A DNA stretch of 64,000 nt, taken from NCBI RefSeq assembly GCF_030269605.1, contig NZ_BSTQ01000001.1:1-64000 (forward strand). The letters run 5' to 3'. This DNA comes from Lentzea sp. NBRC 105346. GTDB taxonomy: Bacteria; Actinomycetota; Actinomycetes; Mycobacteriales; Pseudonocardiaceae. A program made the position numbers and the translations under genes. Below are positions 1-7,848 of the stretch, piece after piece (the stretch's first letter is position 1; every line of letters begins with the position of its first letter). Under the pieces are notes generated by a model. The model saw only the letters and a list, made by a program, of their open reading frames with translations. It was not told where the DNA came from and searched no databases.

Positions 1-53
1 CGGAACCGTTGCAGCGCCCGGAGTTGGGCACCCGGACCTTGATCGGGCAGACT

Positions 54-131
54 ATGAGCCACGGCCACCACTTGTCATGATCGAGTTCTTTGGACGGAAC
101 CCGAAAATGATCAAGCGGTGGCCGTGCTCAT
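54..131. repeat. Imperfect inverted repeat
   Basis: Arms at 54-74 and 112-131 are nearly perfect reverse complements (ATGAGC, then CACGGCCACC, then CTTG, with one extra base and one mismatch), separated by about 37 bases. No reading frame in 1-200 is recognisable. The structure could be a strong hairpin or the trace of a lost mobile element; no transposase is visible. Confidence 0.5.
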
Positions 132-142
132 GTCAAAGATCA

Positions 143-192
143 GGAGCTTCCCGGTTAAAACACCAGCCAGCGGTCAGCGCTGGGAAAGCTCC
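143..192. repeat. Short inverted repeat, possible terminator
   Basis: GGAGCTTCCC at 143-152 pairs with GGGAAAGCTCC at 182-192, with one bulged base, around a 29-base loop. It lies just downstream, in the leftward direction, of the universal stress protein remnant and may have been its terminator. No T-tract is evident. Confidence 0.35.
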
Positions 193-202
193 CCCCATAG
201 CG

Positions 203-513
203 CTATGTCATCGCGAACCGGGAGGCGCGGGCCAGTTCGTGGGACGCGTCGCCGACGATGGTGACCTCGGTGACTTCCGGTGCGGCCGGCAACTCGGCCC
301 GGACGTCCTGCACGAGGTTGTGCAGCTCCTGGGCGGGGTGCCGGCGCGGCTTCTCGCCGTACGGGTTCAGCCCCATCAGCGTCGCGGGAACGAAGTTCTG
401 TTCGTGTTTCCACGCCAGCATCGCCTCGACCTCGGCGCCGCTGCGGACCGCCTCCCGCAACGCCCAGCGCGTGCGACGAGCGCGAACCCGGTGGCAGGGA
501 CCAACGTCACCTC
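203..513 (-). pseudogene. Universal stress protein remnant
   Basis: The leftward frame reads RWALREAVRSGAEVEAMLAW and later EVTIVGDASHELARAS, which match the middle of a universal stress protein (the helix after the ATP-binding loop and the strand before the second nucleotide-binding motif). The N-terminal VGVDGS motif and the C-terminal G-2x-G-9x-G(S/T) motif are missing, and the frame ends soon after ASRFAMT. About 85-100 codons remain of the usual 140-150. I read it as a decayed paralogue of the intact copies at 2057 and 5531. That it is non-functional is inference from the missing motifs. Confidence 0.6.
497..510. promoter_or_regulatory. Candidate DosR/DevR-like box upstream of the DUF1918 gene
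   Basis: GGGAC-CAAC-GTCAC has the 5-4-5 spacing of the mycobacterial DosR box (GGGACTWWAGTCCC) and matches it at 11 of 14 positions. It lies about 60 bases before the ATG at 570, the same distance as the box before the stress gene at 2057. The regulator is not in the window, so its role is inference. Confidence 0.4.
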
Positions 514-569
514 ACCGGTGAGCCGATCCGCTCTGCTGAACCGCCGGAAGCCGGCGAAACCTGGGACCC

Positions 570-773
570 ATGAACGCGAAACCGGGCGACTGGCTCGTCG
601 TCAAAGGAACCGGCGGCAGACGCGGGCAGATCGTGTCCGTGCGGCACGAGGACGGCACGCCGCCGTACGTGGTGCGGTGGGCCGGCACCGACCACGAGGT
701 GCTGGTGTTCCCGGGCCCGGACGCCCACGTCGTGACCGCGGAGGACGAAGCCGCGCGACTGCGCGCGGGCTGA
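570..773 (+). CDS. DUF1918 domain protein
   Basis: A 67-residue protein whose whole length fits DUF1918: an SH3-like beta-barrel with MNAKPGDWLVVKG at the N terminus, then GRRGQIVSVRHEDGTPPYVVRW and the DHEVLVFPGPDAHV segment. The family includes the hypoxia-induced Rv0569 of Mycobacterium tuberculosis; no biochemical activity is established that I know of. The ATG follows a GGGACCC stretch rather than a clear Shine-Dalgarno sequence. The gene is separated by 6 bases from the downstream GTG of the DUF4010 gene, so the two are probably co-transcribed. Its neighbours and the upstream box suggest a stress or hypoxia role, which is inference from context. Confidence 0.88.
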   Translation: MNAKPGDWLVVKGTGGRRGQIVSVRHEDGTPPYVVRWAGTDHEVLVFPGPDAHVVTAEDEAARLRAG

Positions 774-779
774 TCCGAG

Positions 780-1985
780 GTGGGCACCACCACCGCGCTC
801 GCGCACCTCGCCACGGCACTGGCCATCGGGCTGTTGCTGGGCGTGGAACGCGAGCACGACAAGACGAGATCTCCGGCGGGATCACGCACGTTCCCGCTGA
901 TCGCGCTCGCCGGCGCGGTCGCGGCGGCGGTGTCCCCGGTGGCGCTCGGCGTTGGGCTGGGCGCGGTCGCGTTGCTCGTGCTCGCCTGGTATCTGCGCTC
1001 CGACGACCCCGGTGCGACGACCGAGGTGGCGGCGATCGCGGCGTTCCTGCTGGGCGCGCTGGCGTGGCAACGGCCGGAGCTCGCCGTACCGGTCGGGGTG
1101 GTCATCACCGCGCTGCTCGCCGCGAAACGCCCGCTGCATCGGTTCTCCCGCAAGGCCGTCACCGACCGGGACGTGCGGGACGCGATGATCCTGTTCGTCG
1201 TCGCGTTCGTGGTGCTTCCGCTGCTGCCCAGCCGGCCGCTCGGCCCGTACGGCGTGCTCAACCCGGCGCGCGTGTGGTGGCTGGTCGTGGCGGTCACGCT
1301 GATCGGCTGGGCCGGATACGTGGCGGCGCGCGCACTCGGGCAACGCTGGGGACTGCTGGTCACCGGGTTCGCCGGCGGCTTCGTGTCGGGGTCCGCGACC
1401 ACCGCGGTGATGGCGCGGAAGTTCCGGACGGAGGGCGAAGCGGCGTTTCCGGGTGCGGTCGCGGTCAACCTGGCCACCCTCACGCAGATGGTCGCGGTGA
1501 CGGCGGTCGCGAGCCCGCCGGTGGCACTGCGGCTGCTGCCCGCCGCCGTCGCGGGCGCGGTCGTGCTGGCCGGCGAAGTGGCGTGGCTGGTGTGGCGGAC
1601 GAAGCGCGTCGAGCCGGCCGATGACGAGCCCGTCGTGGCCAGGCCCATGTCGCTGCGCGCGGCGTTGTCGCTGGCCGGGATTCTGGTGCTCTTCCTGGTG
1701 GTCACCCGGTCCGCCGCGGACTGGCTGGGCGGCGGGGGAGTGGTGGCCGCGTCCGCGCTCGGCGGCCTGGCGGACGCCCATGCCGCCGCGATCGCGGCCG
1801 CTTCGCTTGCCCCGCAGTCGATCTCGGTGCACACCGCCGTCGTGGCCTGTGGCGCAGCGTTGGCCACGAATACCGTGGTGAAGCTGACGCTCGCGACGGT
1901 CGCGGGTGGGCCGCGGTTCGCGCTGCGCCTGGCGGCGTGGCTCGCACCGGCCGTCGCGGCGGTTGCCATTGGCATCGTCTGGTAG
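780..1985 (+). CDS. MgtC/SapB-DUF4010 family membrane protein
   Basis: A 401-residue, very hydrophobic protein with roughly ten to twelve predicted membrane segments. The N-terminal part has the MgtC/SapB-like motif LATALAIGLLLGVEREHDK, followed by the GSRTFPLIALAGAV signature; the C-terminal half (about 165-400) is DUF4010-like, with GFVSGSATTAVMARK and, near residue 330, AHAAAIAAASL. The function of these proteins is unsettled; MgtC itself modulates ion and ATP homeostasis in magnesium-starved or intracellular bacteria. The start is GTG, six bases after the DUF1918 stop, which indicates co-transcription. The stop codon overlaps a candidate DosR-like box that belongs to the next gene. Confidence 0.85.
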   Translation: MGTTTALAHLATALAIGLLLGVEREHDKTRSPAGSRTFPLIALAGAVAAAVSPVALGVGLGAVALLVLAWYLRSDDPGATTEVAAIAAFLLGALAWQRPELAVPVGVVITALLAAKRPLHRFSRKAVTDRDVRDAMILFVVAFVVLPLLPSRPLGPYGVLNPARVWWLVVAVTLIGWAGYVAARALGQRWGLLVTGFAGGFVSGSATTAVMARKFRTEGEAAFPGAVAVNLATLTQMVAVTAVASPPVALRLLPAAVAGAVVLAGEVAWLVWRTKRVEPADDEPVVARPMSLRAALSLAGILVLFLVVTRSAADWLGGGGVVAASALGGLADAHAAAIAAASLAPQSISVHTAVVACGAALATNTVVKLTLATVAGGPRFALRLAAWLAPAVAAVAIGIVW

Positions 1986-1997
1986 GACGAAGGTCCC
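1984..1997. promoter_or_regulatory. Candidate DosR/DevR-like box upstream of the stress operon
   Basis: AGGAC-GAAG-GTCCC is a near-palindrome with the 5-4-5 spacing of DosR boxes. It overlaps the stop codon of the DUF4010 gene and ends 59 bases before the ATG of the five-gene operon at 2057. Only the half-sites are conserved, not the AT-rich centre, so this is a candidate. Confidence 0.42.
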
Positions 1998-2056
1998 GCG
2001 TGGTGCGGGACCCGTGCCACTGAACACCGGCGTCGCCGGGGGCGACGCTGAAGTAC

Positions 2057-2545
2057 ATGAGCGACAACGAATCCCGGCCCATCGTGGTCGGTGTGGACGG
2101 ATCACCCGCCGGCCAGGCGGCCTTGCGCTGGGCCGTTGACGAGGCCCGGCGCCGGAACTGCCCGGTCGACGCGGTCTCCGCGTGGCACCGCGACTACGGC
2201 ATGGTCATCGGCCCGCTGCCCGCCGAGGTCGGCATGGAGCTCTCGCCCGAACGGATGCGCGAAGGCCAACAGGCCGTGCTCGACGAGGCCACCCGCGGCT
2301 TCGACGGGGTCCGCCTGGTCCTCGTCGAGGGCGACCCGAGGACCGTCCTGACCGAGGCGTCGGAGAACGCCGAACTGCTCGTCGTCGGCAACCGCGGGCA
2401 CAGCCCGTTCGTCGAGGCGATCCTGGGCTCGGTCAGTGCCCACTGCGTGCACCACGCCGCGTGCCCGGTCGTCGTGATCCGGGCGGTCGAGACCGAGGCC
2501 GAGCGGGAGGCACCCGAGCCGCTGACGCCCGGTCCGCTGCTGTGA
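2057..2545 (+). CDS. Universal stress protein
   Basis: A 162-residue single-domain UspA-type protein. The ATP-binding hallmarks are intact: IVVGVDGSPAGQAALRWAVDEA at the N terminus, and ELLVVGNRGHSPFVEAILGSVSAHCVHHAACPVVVI, which fits the G-2x-G-9x-G-(S/T) nucleotide motif, so an ATP-binding form is likely. The C-terminal tail of about 20 residues is acidic and proline-rich. Such proteins are cytoplasmic and induced by hypoxia, stationary phase or redox stress in actinobacteria. It is the first gene of a five-gene operon: its TGA overlaps the GTG of the acetyltransferase/synthetase gene by 4 bases. A DosR-like box lies 59-73 bases upstream. Confidence 0.93.
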   Translation: MSDNESRPIVVGVDGSPAGQAALRWAVDEARRRNCPVDAVSAWHRDYGMVIGPLPAEVGMELSPERMREGQQAVLDEATRGFDGVRLVLVEGDPRTVLTEASENAELLVVGNRGHSPFVEAILGSVSAHCVHHAACPVVVIRAVETEAEREAPEPLTPGPLL

Positions 2546-5118
2546 ACACGCTGGAGGAGCTGGCACTGCTCACCGACGGGTCGGTCGTCACGCTCCGGGA
2601 GCTGGGTCCGCGCGACGTCGGCACGCTGCTGACGTTGCACCGGTCACTGCCGATCGAGGACCAGTACCTGAGGTTCTTCAGCACCTCACCGCGGCAGCTC
2701 GAGGACTTCGTGCGGCGGATGGTGTCGCCGGAGGAGCGGCGGCACGTGGTGATCGGCGCGTTCCTGGGCGAACGGCTCCTCGGCGCGGCCAGCTACGTGC
2801 TGGCCGGTGACGGTGCCGAGGTCGCCCTGGTCGTGTCGCACGCCGACCAGAAGCACGGCGTCGGCACGTTGCTGCTGGAGCACCTGGCGTCGCTCGCACG
2901 CGGGCGGGGTGTGCGGCATTTCGTGGCCGACGTGCTGACGATCAACTCACGGATGCTGCGGGTGTTCACCGACATGGGGCTGGTGTCGCGGATCGTGCCC
3001 GACGGCGAGGTGGTGCACGTCGACCTCGGGCTCGAACCCGACGAGCATTATCTCGACACCGTCGCGGAACGCGAGCTGACGGCCGATGTGGCCAGCCTCG
3101 CGCACGTGTTGCGACCGGCCTCCGTCGCCGTGGTCGGCGCGAGCCGGTCGCCCGGTTCGGTCGGCAACGCCGTGCTGCGCAACCTCGGCGGCTTCACCGG
3201 AGACCTCTACGCGGTCAACCCGCACGCGACGTCCGTCGCGCACGTCACCTGCTACGCCTCGGTCGCGGAACTGCCGGAGGCGCCGGAGCTGGCCGTGTTG
3301 TGCGTGCCCGCGAAGGCCGTGCCAGAGGTCGCCGACCAGTGCGGACAGCGCGGCGTCAAGGCGTTGGTGGTCATCTCCTCCGGTGTCGTGGCCGACGACC
3401 TGATGGAACCGGTGCGCAGGCACGGTATGCGGCTGGTCGGGCCCAACTGCCTCGGTGTGTCGACGAGCGCGCCCGGTGTCCGGATGAACGCGACGTTCGC
3501 CGCCGACGGCATACTTCCCGGCGACATCGGGGTGGCGACGCAGTCCGGTGGCATCGCGATCGCGGTGCTGGAGGAGCTGCGGCGCCTCGGGCTCGGCACG
3601 TCGAACCTGGTGTCCACCGGGGACAAGTACGACGTGAGCAGCAACGACCTGTTGATGTGGTGGGAACGCGACGAGCAGACCCGGATCGTCGTGCTGTACC
3701 TGGAGTCCTTCGGCAACCCGCGCAAGTTCTCCCGCGTCGCCCGCCGGGTCGCGCGGCGCAAGCCCGTGCTCGCGATCCGGTCCGCGAGCAGCGAGGCCGG
3801 TCAGCGGGCGGCCGCGTCGCACACGGCCTCGACCGCCACCCCGTCGGCCACGCGCGACGCGTTGTTCCGCCAGGCCGGGGTGATCGCGGTGGACGGCGTG
3901 CCGGAGCTGACCGACGTCCTGACGGCACTGAGCCGGCAGCCGCTCCCGCGCGGCCGGTCCGTCGCGGTGCTGAGCAACGCCGGTGGGCTCGGCGTGCTGG
4001 CCGCTGACGCGTGTGTCCGCCAGGGGCTGCGGATGGCCGCCCTGTCGGACGAGACCGGCGCGGCGCTGGCGAAGCTGGTGCCCGCCACCGCGAGCGTGCA
4101 CAACCCGGTTGACACGACCGCCGTCGTCACCGGCGAGAGGTTCGCCCGGTGCCTGGACATCGTCGGCGCGGACCCGGCCGTCGACGCGGTGATCACGGTG
4201 ACCGTGCCGACCGCGCTGGGCGATCCGACCGGCGGCGTGCATCCCGTCGACGGCAAGCCCGTACTGGCCGTGCGCACCGGGCAGACCGGCCGGCTGGCGG
4301 GGGAGGTGCCCTGTTACGCGGAGCCCGCCCGTGCCGCCGCGGTGCTGGCCCGGCTCGCCGAACGGGCCGAATGGCTGGCCCGGCCCGATGAGCGGCCGAT
4401 AGTCCAGGTGGACTTGGATTCCGCGCGGTCCGTTGTGGACGGACACGCCGAGGGCTGGCTCGCGCCGGACGAGGTCGTGACGCTGCTGAGGGCGTTCGGC
4501 CTGCCCGTGCTCGGCGGAATGCTGACCACGACCGCGGCGAGCGCGATCGCCGCGCAACGCGCCTATGACGCTCCGGTCGCGCTGAAGGCGGTGGCGTCGG
4601 GACTGCTGCACAAGAGCAGGGGCGGCGGAGTCGAGCTCGGTGTGCGGACCGCCGACGGCGTGGCGACCGCGTTCCGCGGGTTCCAGCAGCGGTTCGGCGA
4701 CCGGCTGCGCGGCGTGTTCGTGCAGCCGATGGCGTCGGGCGGCCGTGAGCTGCTCGTCGGCGTGGTGAGCGATGAGAAGTTCGGTCCGCTGGTGGTGACC
4801 GGGCTGGGCGGTGTGGACACCGACCTGATCGACGACCGGGCGGCCCGGCTGGCACCACTGTCCACAGCGGACGCCGACGAGCTCGTCCACGGGTTCCGCG
4901 CGGCGGGCAAGGTGATCGCCGAACCCGACGAGGCGGCCGTGCGTGACGTGCTGTTGCGGGTGGCGAAGCTCGCCGAGCTCCTGCCCGAGGTCGCCGAGCT
5001 CGACATCAACCCGCTCGTGGTGTCGGAGTCGGGCTGCATGGTCGTCGACGCGCGGGTGCGTGTCGCGCGGGCGCATCCGTCTGATCCCTTCCTGCGCAAG
5101 CTGAGGACAGGCCGATGA
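2542..5118 (+). CDS. GNAT acetyltransferase fused to ADP-forming acyl-CoA synthetase-like domains (Pat type)
   Basis: An 858-residue protein beginning at a GTG that overlaps the previous stop. Residues of about 1-170 form a GNAT fold (VTLRELGPRDVGTLLTLHRSL, with the acetyl-CoA loop around DQKHGVGTLLLEHLA). Residues from about 190 to 650 carry the CoA-binding and ligase-CoA parts of an NDP-forming acyl-CoA synthetase (VAVVGASRSPGSVGNAVLRNL, GPNCLGV, and the SHTAS region that holds the phosphorylated histidine in active synthetases). The last 230 residues are ATP-grasp-like (PVALKAVASGLLHKSRGGGVELGV, ELDINPLVV). This is the architecture of protein lysine acetyltransferases (Pat/PatZ relatives) that silence acetyl-CoA synthetase; domain order varies between lineages. 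It is the longest gene of the stress operon and could tie protein acetylation to dormancy. Confidence 0.86.
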   Translation: MNTLEELALLTDGSVVTLRELGPRDVGTLLTLHRSLPIEDQYLRFFSTSPRQLEDFVRRMVSPEERRHVVIGAFLGERLLGAASYVLAGDGAEVALVVSHADQKHGVGTLLLEHLASLARGRGVRHFVADVLTINSRMLRVFTDMGLVSRIVPDGEVVHVDLGLEPDEHYLDTVAERELTADVASLAHVLRPASVAVVGASRSPGSVGNAVLRNLGGFTGDLYAVNPHATSVAHVTCYASVAELPEAPELAVLCVPAKAVPEVADQCGQRGVKALVVISSGVVADDLMEPVRRHGMRLVGPNCLGVSTSAPGVRMNATFAADGILPGDIGVATQSGGIAIAVLEELRRLGLGTSNLVSTGDKYDVSSNDLLMWWERDEQTRIVVLYLESFGNPRKFSRVARRVARRKPVLAIRSASSEAGQRAAASHTASTATPSATRDALFRQAGVIAVDGVPELTDVLTALSRQPLPRGRSVAVLSNAGGLGVLAADACVRQGLRMAALSDETGAALAKLVPATASVHNPVDTTAVVTGERFARCLDIVGADPAVDAVITVTVPTALGDPTGGVHPVDGKPVLAVRTGQTGRLAGEVPCYAEPARAAAVLARLAERAEWLARPDERPIVQVDLDSARSVVDGHAEGWLAPDEVVTLLRAFGLPVLGGMLTTTAASAIAAQRAYDAPVALKAVASGLLHKSRGGGVELGVRTADGVATAFRGFQQRFGDRLRGVFVQPMASGGRELLVGVVSDEKFGPLVVTGLGGVDTDLIDDRAARLAPLSTADADELVHGFRAAGKVIAEPDEAAVRDVLLRVAKLAELLPEVAELDINPLVVSESGCMVVDARVRVARAHPSDPFLRKLRTGR

Positions 5119-5534
5119 GGACAACCGAGGAAGTGCCACTGTTGCGGCAGATCAGGGTCCGGCACGTGCGCGGCGACGAGTACATGATCCGGTTGCGCGG
5201 CCACGAGCTGCACACGGACCAGCCCGAGTTCGACCAGGGCGTGTCGCCGGTCGAACTGTTCATGGCTTCACTGGCCACGTGTGCGGCGCACTACGCGGGC
5301 AGGTTCCTCCGGCGGCACGAGCTCTCGCTGGACGGACTCTCCGTGCTCGCGGAGTACGGGATGGCCGACCACCCGGCCCGCGTGGGACGGATCCGGCTGA
5401 CCATCGACCCGCCCTATTCCCTCACGTCGCACCAGGCGACCGCCATGCGTGCCGTCGTGAGCAACTGCACGGTCCACAACACGCTCCGGCGGCCGCCGGA
5501 GGTCGAGATTCGCATCGGCGAGGAGGAACGATGA
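5115..5534 (+). CDS. OsmC family protein
   Basis: A 139-residue OsmC/Ohr-superfamily protein. The signature around the redox cysteine is GVSPVELFMASLATCAAHYAGRFL, with the cysteine after LAT. The second cysteine of true Ohr peroxidases is at the expected C-terminal place (AVVSNCTVHNTL), so thiol-dependent hydroperoxide reduction is plausible. Family members are cytoplasmic and handle organic hydroperoxides or osmotic and oxidative stress. The ATG overlaps the upstream stop by 4 bases, and its own stop overlaps the ATG of the next universal stress gene by 4 bases, so the gene is translationally coupled within the operon 2057-6594. Confidence 0.87.
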   Translation: MRTTEEVPLLRQIRVRHVRGDEYMIRLRGHELHTDQPEFDQGVSPVELFMASLATCAAHYAGRFLRRHELSLDGLSVLAEYGMADHPARVGRIRLTIDPPYSLTSHQATAMRAVVSNCTVHNTLRRPPEVEIRIGEEER

Positions 5535-5974
5535 GCACCGACGGAAACGCCATCGTGGTGGGGATCGACGGCACCCCCGCATCCGAACGGGCGTTGCGGT
5601 GGGCGTTGGACGAGGCGGTCACGCGAAAGTGCCCGCTGCATGTGGTGCACGCGTGGGCGTACGAGCCGCTCACCGACTGGTCCGAGACGAACGAACAGCA
5701 GGTGCGGCTGCAGTCCGACGCGGTCATCGACGGCGCATTGCGCGCGGCCGCCGTCGGGCGCCTGGAGTTCCCGCAGGTCGTCCGGCGCAGCATCCGCGGC
5801 TCGGCGGCGGAGGTGCTGGAGAAAGTGTCGCAGGAAGCGGCGATGCTGGTCGTCGCCTCGCACGCCGGGCACCGCCTGCGCAAGATCGTGCTCGGTTCGA
5901 CGAGCACCCACTGTGTGCAGCACTCGTCCGCCCCGGTCGTGGTCATCCCGGTCGCCGAAGGAGCCCGTCGATGA
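5531..5974 (+). CDS. Universal stress protein
   Basis: A 147-residue UspA-domain protein, the second intact copy here. It has the N-terminal IVVGIDGTPASERALRWALDEAV motif and a C-terminal MLVVASHAGHRLRKIVLGSTSTHCVQHSSAPVVVIP segment. In the second motif the usual G-2x-G is replaced by S-H-A-G-H, so ATP binding may be weaker than in the copy at 2057. The start is preceded by a strong AGGAGG sequence inside the OsmC gene. Coupled 4-base overlaps on both sides place it in the operon. The two copies are clearly diverged and are not a recent duplication. Confidence 0.92.
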   Translation: MSTDGNAIVVGIDGTPASERALRWALDEAVTRKCPLHVVHAWAYEPLTDWSETNEQQVRLQSDAVIDGALRAAAVGRLEFPQVVRRSIRGSAAEVLEKVSQEAAMLVVASHAGHRLRKIVLGSTSTHCVQHSSAPVVVIPVAEGARR

Positions 5975-6594
5975 GGACCCGTGATGTCATGACCACGTCC
6001 GTGGTGACCGTGCGGCCTGGCGACTTCGCCCGCCACGCCGCGGGACTGTTGTCCGACAACGGGTTCACCATGCTGCCGGTCGTCGACGACTCGGGCGCGT
6101 TCGTGGGCGTGGTCACCGAGGCGGACGTGCTGCGCGACCGGCTGCCGGTCGACCCCAGGTCCCTGGTGCACGGCAGGCCCGTGCCCGAACGTCCCGCGGC
6201 CGCCACCACGGTCGAGCAGGTCATGTCGCAGCCGCCGGTGGTCGCGAGCCCGGCGATGGACGTCGCGGCCCTGGCGGACATCATGCGTGACCAGGATGTG
6301 CGCAGCGTGCCGGTCATCGACGGGCCACGGCTGGCCGGTGTCGTCACCCGGCGCGACATGTTGCGAGCGATCAGCCGCGACGACGATCTGATCGGGACCG
6401 AGATCCGGCACCGGTTGCGCATGGTCGCCGGGCCGGACCGCTGGACGGTCTCGGTCACCAACGGCTGTGCGTCTATTGTGGACTCGATGGACGACCCGAC
6501 GGACCGGCACATCGCCGAGGTGCTCGCCCGAGCGGTCGCCGGGGTGGTCGAGGTGCGGTTCCCGGAGGCCAGCCGTGCCGCTGAGCACGGCTGA
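5971..6594 (+). CDS. CBS domain pair with C-terminal BON domain
   Basis: A 207-residue cytoplasmic protein. Two CBS repeats lie at about residues 3-60 (DVMTTSVVTVRPGDFARHAAGLLSDNGFTMLPVVDDSGAFVGVVTEADVL) and 76-125 (VMSQPPVVASPAMDVAALADIMRDQDVRSVPVIDGPRLAGVVTRRDML). A BON-like module follows from about 133 (IRHRLRMVAGPDRWTVSVTNGCASI). CBS pairs bind adenine nucleotides or other charged ligands. The two-CBS protein Hrp1 (Rv2626c) is one of the most strongly hypoxia-induced proteins of M. tuberculosis, while the CBS-BON combination is common in soil actinobacteria. Last gene of the operon; its ATG overlaps the previous stop by 4 bases. I see no strong terminator directly after it. Confidence 0.9.
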   Translation: MRTRDVMTTSVVTVRPGDFARHAAGLLSDNGFTMLPVVDDSGAFVGVVTEADVLRDRLPVDPRSLVHGRPVPERPAAATTVEQVMSQPPVVASPAMDVAALADIMRDQDVRSVPVIDGPRLAGVVTRRDMLRAISRDDDLIGTEIRHRLRMVAGPDRWTVSVTNGCASIVDSMDDPTDRHIAEVLARAVAGVVEVRFPEASRAAEHG

Positions 6595-6661
6595 CTCCGG
6601 TGCGGCGGCTGTGCCCAGTGCGCGTGTGTTCAGTGCCTGCGTGAGAGCAACAGCCGCCGTT

Positions 6662-6900
6662 CCGCCGAACGGACGTGATGCCCAGTTCGACGAGTTTCTC
6701 GGCGAACTCGGAGTGGGTGGAGGGGGCTTGCCCGCAGAGCGATGAGGTGATGCCAGCGTCGCGTGCGGCGCCGAGCATCGGTTGGGTGAGGTCGTTGCTG
6801 CTGCCTTGCGGACCAGCGCCTGCATGCGCTCGAGGTTGGCTCCCTTGCCGCCCGCGACGTCGGTGTCGGTCCTGCCCAGCTCGGTGAAGGTCCGGCGTAT
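6662..6900 (-). pseudogene. PEP synthase remnant with internal deletion
   Basis: Reading leftward from about 6900, one frame gives RRTFTELGRTDTDVAGGKGANLERM, the N-terminal start of phosphoenolpyruvate synthase. After a frame change near 6805 the next gives SSNDLTQ, then AGITSSLCGQAPSTHSEFAEKLVELGITSV, the extreme C-terminal part of the same enzyme (substrate-binding GICGQAPSxxPEF region). The roughly 700 central residues, including the phosphohistidine domain, are gone. This is a deletion relic whose two ends have been joined, not a working gene. Only about 80 of some 790 codons survive. PEP synthase-like genes are frequent companions of actinobacterial universal stress and nitroreductase genes, which fits the locus. 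Confidence 0.68.
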
Positions 6901-6903
6901 GGC

Positions 6904-7150
6904 TCATCGCAGCTCCTTGAGGACGTCGATCAGGGGCCGGCGCGGTGTCGGGGGCAGGGGGTCGGCGTTGAACCCGGCCCAGCCGATGCGCAGCACCATC
7001 TGCGGGCAGCTGGTGCCGCCGAGCACGTGGTTGCGCACGAGGTCCTTGGTGCTGAGCACTTCCAGGGGCTGGCTGAGCGGGCAGGTGGCGAGCCCGGCGC
7101 GGCCCGCAGGGTCTTCTCGTCCGGCTGCATCCTGCTCACCTCCAGGTAAT
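6904..7150 (-). pseudogene. Acg-type nitroreductase remnant (C-terminal part)
   Basis: Leftward translation gives AGLATCPLSQPLEVLSTKDL, then a GGTSCPQMVLRIGWAG stretch and NADPLPPTPRRPLIDVL, which is the C terminus of the Acg/Rv2032-like nitroreductase family. About 65-70 residues can be aligned by eye out of roughly 330. Upstream sequence continues in a different frame (SRMQPDEKTLRAA), suggesting a frameshift before the rest was lost. No start or FMN-binding N-terminal region remains. Acg proteins belong to the DosR regulon in mycobacteria, so this relic supports a formerly larger dormancy locus. The stop lies just before the PEP synthase relic, so the two were probably once an operon. Confidence 0.66.
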
Positions 7151-7189
7151 GGTTCTCTTGACCGTGTCACCGCCGGATCGCCGGGTTCA

Positions 7190-7226
7190 GGGGAGTAGGT
7201 CCCGGCAGTTCAGGGCATGCCGTCCC
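7190..7226. promoter_or_regulatory. Two candidate DosR-like boxes before the Rv1733c-like gene
   Basis: GGGGA-GTAG-GTCCC (7190-7203) and GGGCA-TGCC-GTCCC (7213-7226) both keep a GGG half and a perfect GTCCC half with 4-base spacing. They are tandem, 49-85 bases before the ATG at 7275. Each matches the mycobacterial consensus at only 9-10 of 14 positions, but the pairing and position resemble tandem DosR sites. Confidence 0.35.
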
Positions 7227-7274
7227 TAGGAGCGGACCGCGTCCGCGGCGAAGTCTTGAACGTGGAGGTGAGCC

Positions 7275-7847
7275 ATGAACCTGTTGACCCGACTCGTCCG
7301 CTTCGCCGGCCGTAACCCACTGGCCACGGCGGGCGACCGGTTGGAGGCGGCGGTGCTCGTCGGCGCGATCGCGGTGGCGCTGCTGGCCGTCCCGATCGCG
7401 GGGGCCACGGGCTCGGAGATCTACGCGACGCAGAAGGCGCAGGCGGCCGCACAGCAGAACACCCGGCACTGGGTCGAGGCGGTGCTCATCCAGGACGCAC
7501 CTCCGACGATCGGATCCACCGAACGTGGCGGCGTGGTCGAGTCGACTCCCGTGCTCGCCGTCTGGCGACTGCCGAACGGTATGGCGCGCGAGGGCATGGT
7601 GCAGGCGCACTACGACGCCAAGGCCGGTGCGACCGTCCCGATCTGGATCGACGACCAAGGAGAAGTCTCCTCACCGCCGCTGACAGCGGAGGGTGCCGCG
7701 ATCAACGCGATCATCCTCGCGCTGCTGCTGTGGGGCGGCACGTCGGGCGCGATGGCGCTGCTGTACCTCGTGGTTCGCTTCACGCACCAACGGATCCGCA
7801 TGCGCCGGTTGAGCGCCGAATGGGATCGGATCGCGACCGGGCAGTGA
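7275..7847 (+). CDS. Rv1733c-like transmembrane protein
   Basis: A 190-residue protein with two membrane helices, at about 28-50 (AAVLVGAIAVALLAVPIAGATG) and 143-168 (AINAIILALLLWGGTSGAMALLYLVV), and an extracytoplasmic domain of about 90 residues between them. It opens with RLVRFAGRNPLATAGDRLEA, the conserved start of the Rv1733c family, a hypoxia-induced mycobacterial membrane antigen of unknown function. The loop contains a short conserved beta-strand pattern ending AKAGATVPIWIDDQGEVSSPPLT. The ATG is preceded by GGAGGTGAGCC, a good ribosome binding site. It converges with the flavodoxin gene, their stops separated by one base. Confidence 0.86.
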   Translation: MNLLTRLVRFAGRNPLATAGDRLEAAVLVGAIAVALLAVPIAGATGSEIYATQKAQAAAQQNTRHWVEAVLIQDAPPTIGSTERGGVVESTPVLAVWRLPNGMAREGMVQAHYDAKAGATVPIWIDDQGEVSSPPLTAEGAAINAIILALLLWGGTSGAMALLYLVVRFTHQRIRMRRLSAEWDRIATGQ

Positions 7848-7848
7848 G

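Noticed and set aside
77..2020. Long open frames overlapping the DUF1918 and DUF4010 genes (77-1624 plus, 512-2020 and 882-2105 minus)
   Set aside because: They are arginine/alanine/glycine-rich translations of high-GC DNA in the wrong frames, with no family match, and the DUF1918 and DUF4010 frames are clear.
2947..5139. 730-codon leftward frame across the acetyltransferase gene
   Set aside because: It is rich in His, Arg and Gly and antisense to well-recognised GNAT and synthetase motifs; no domain can be seen.
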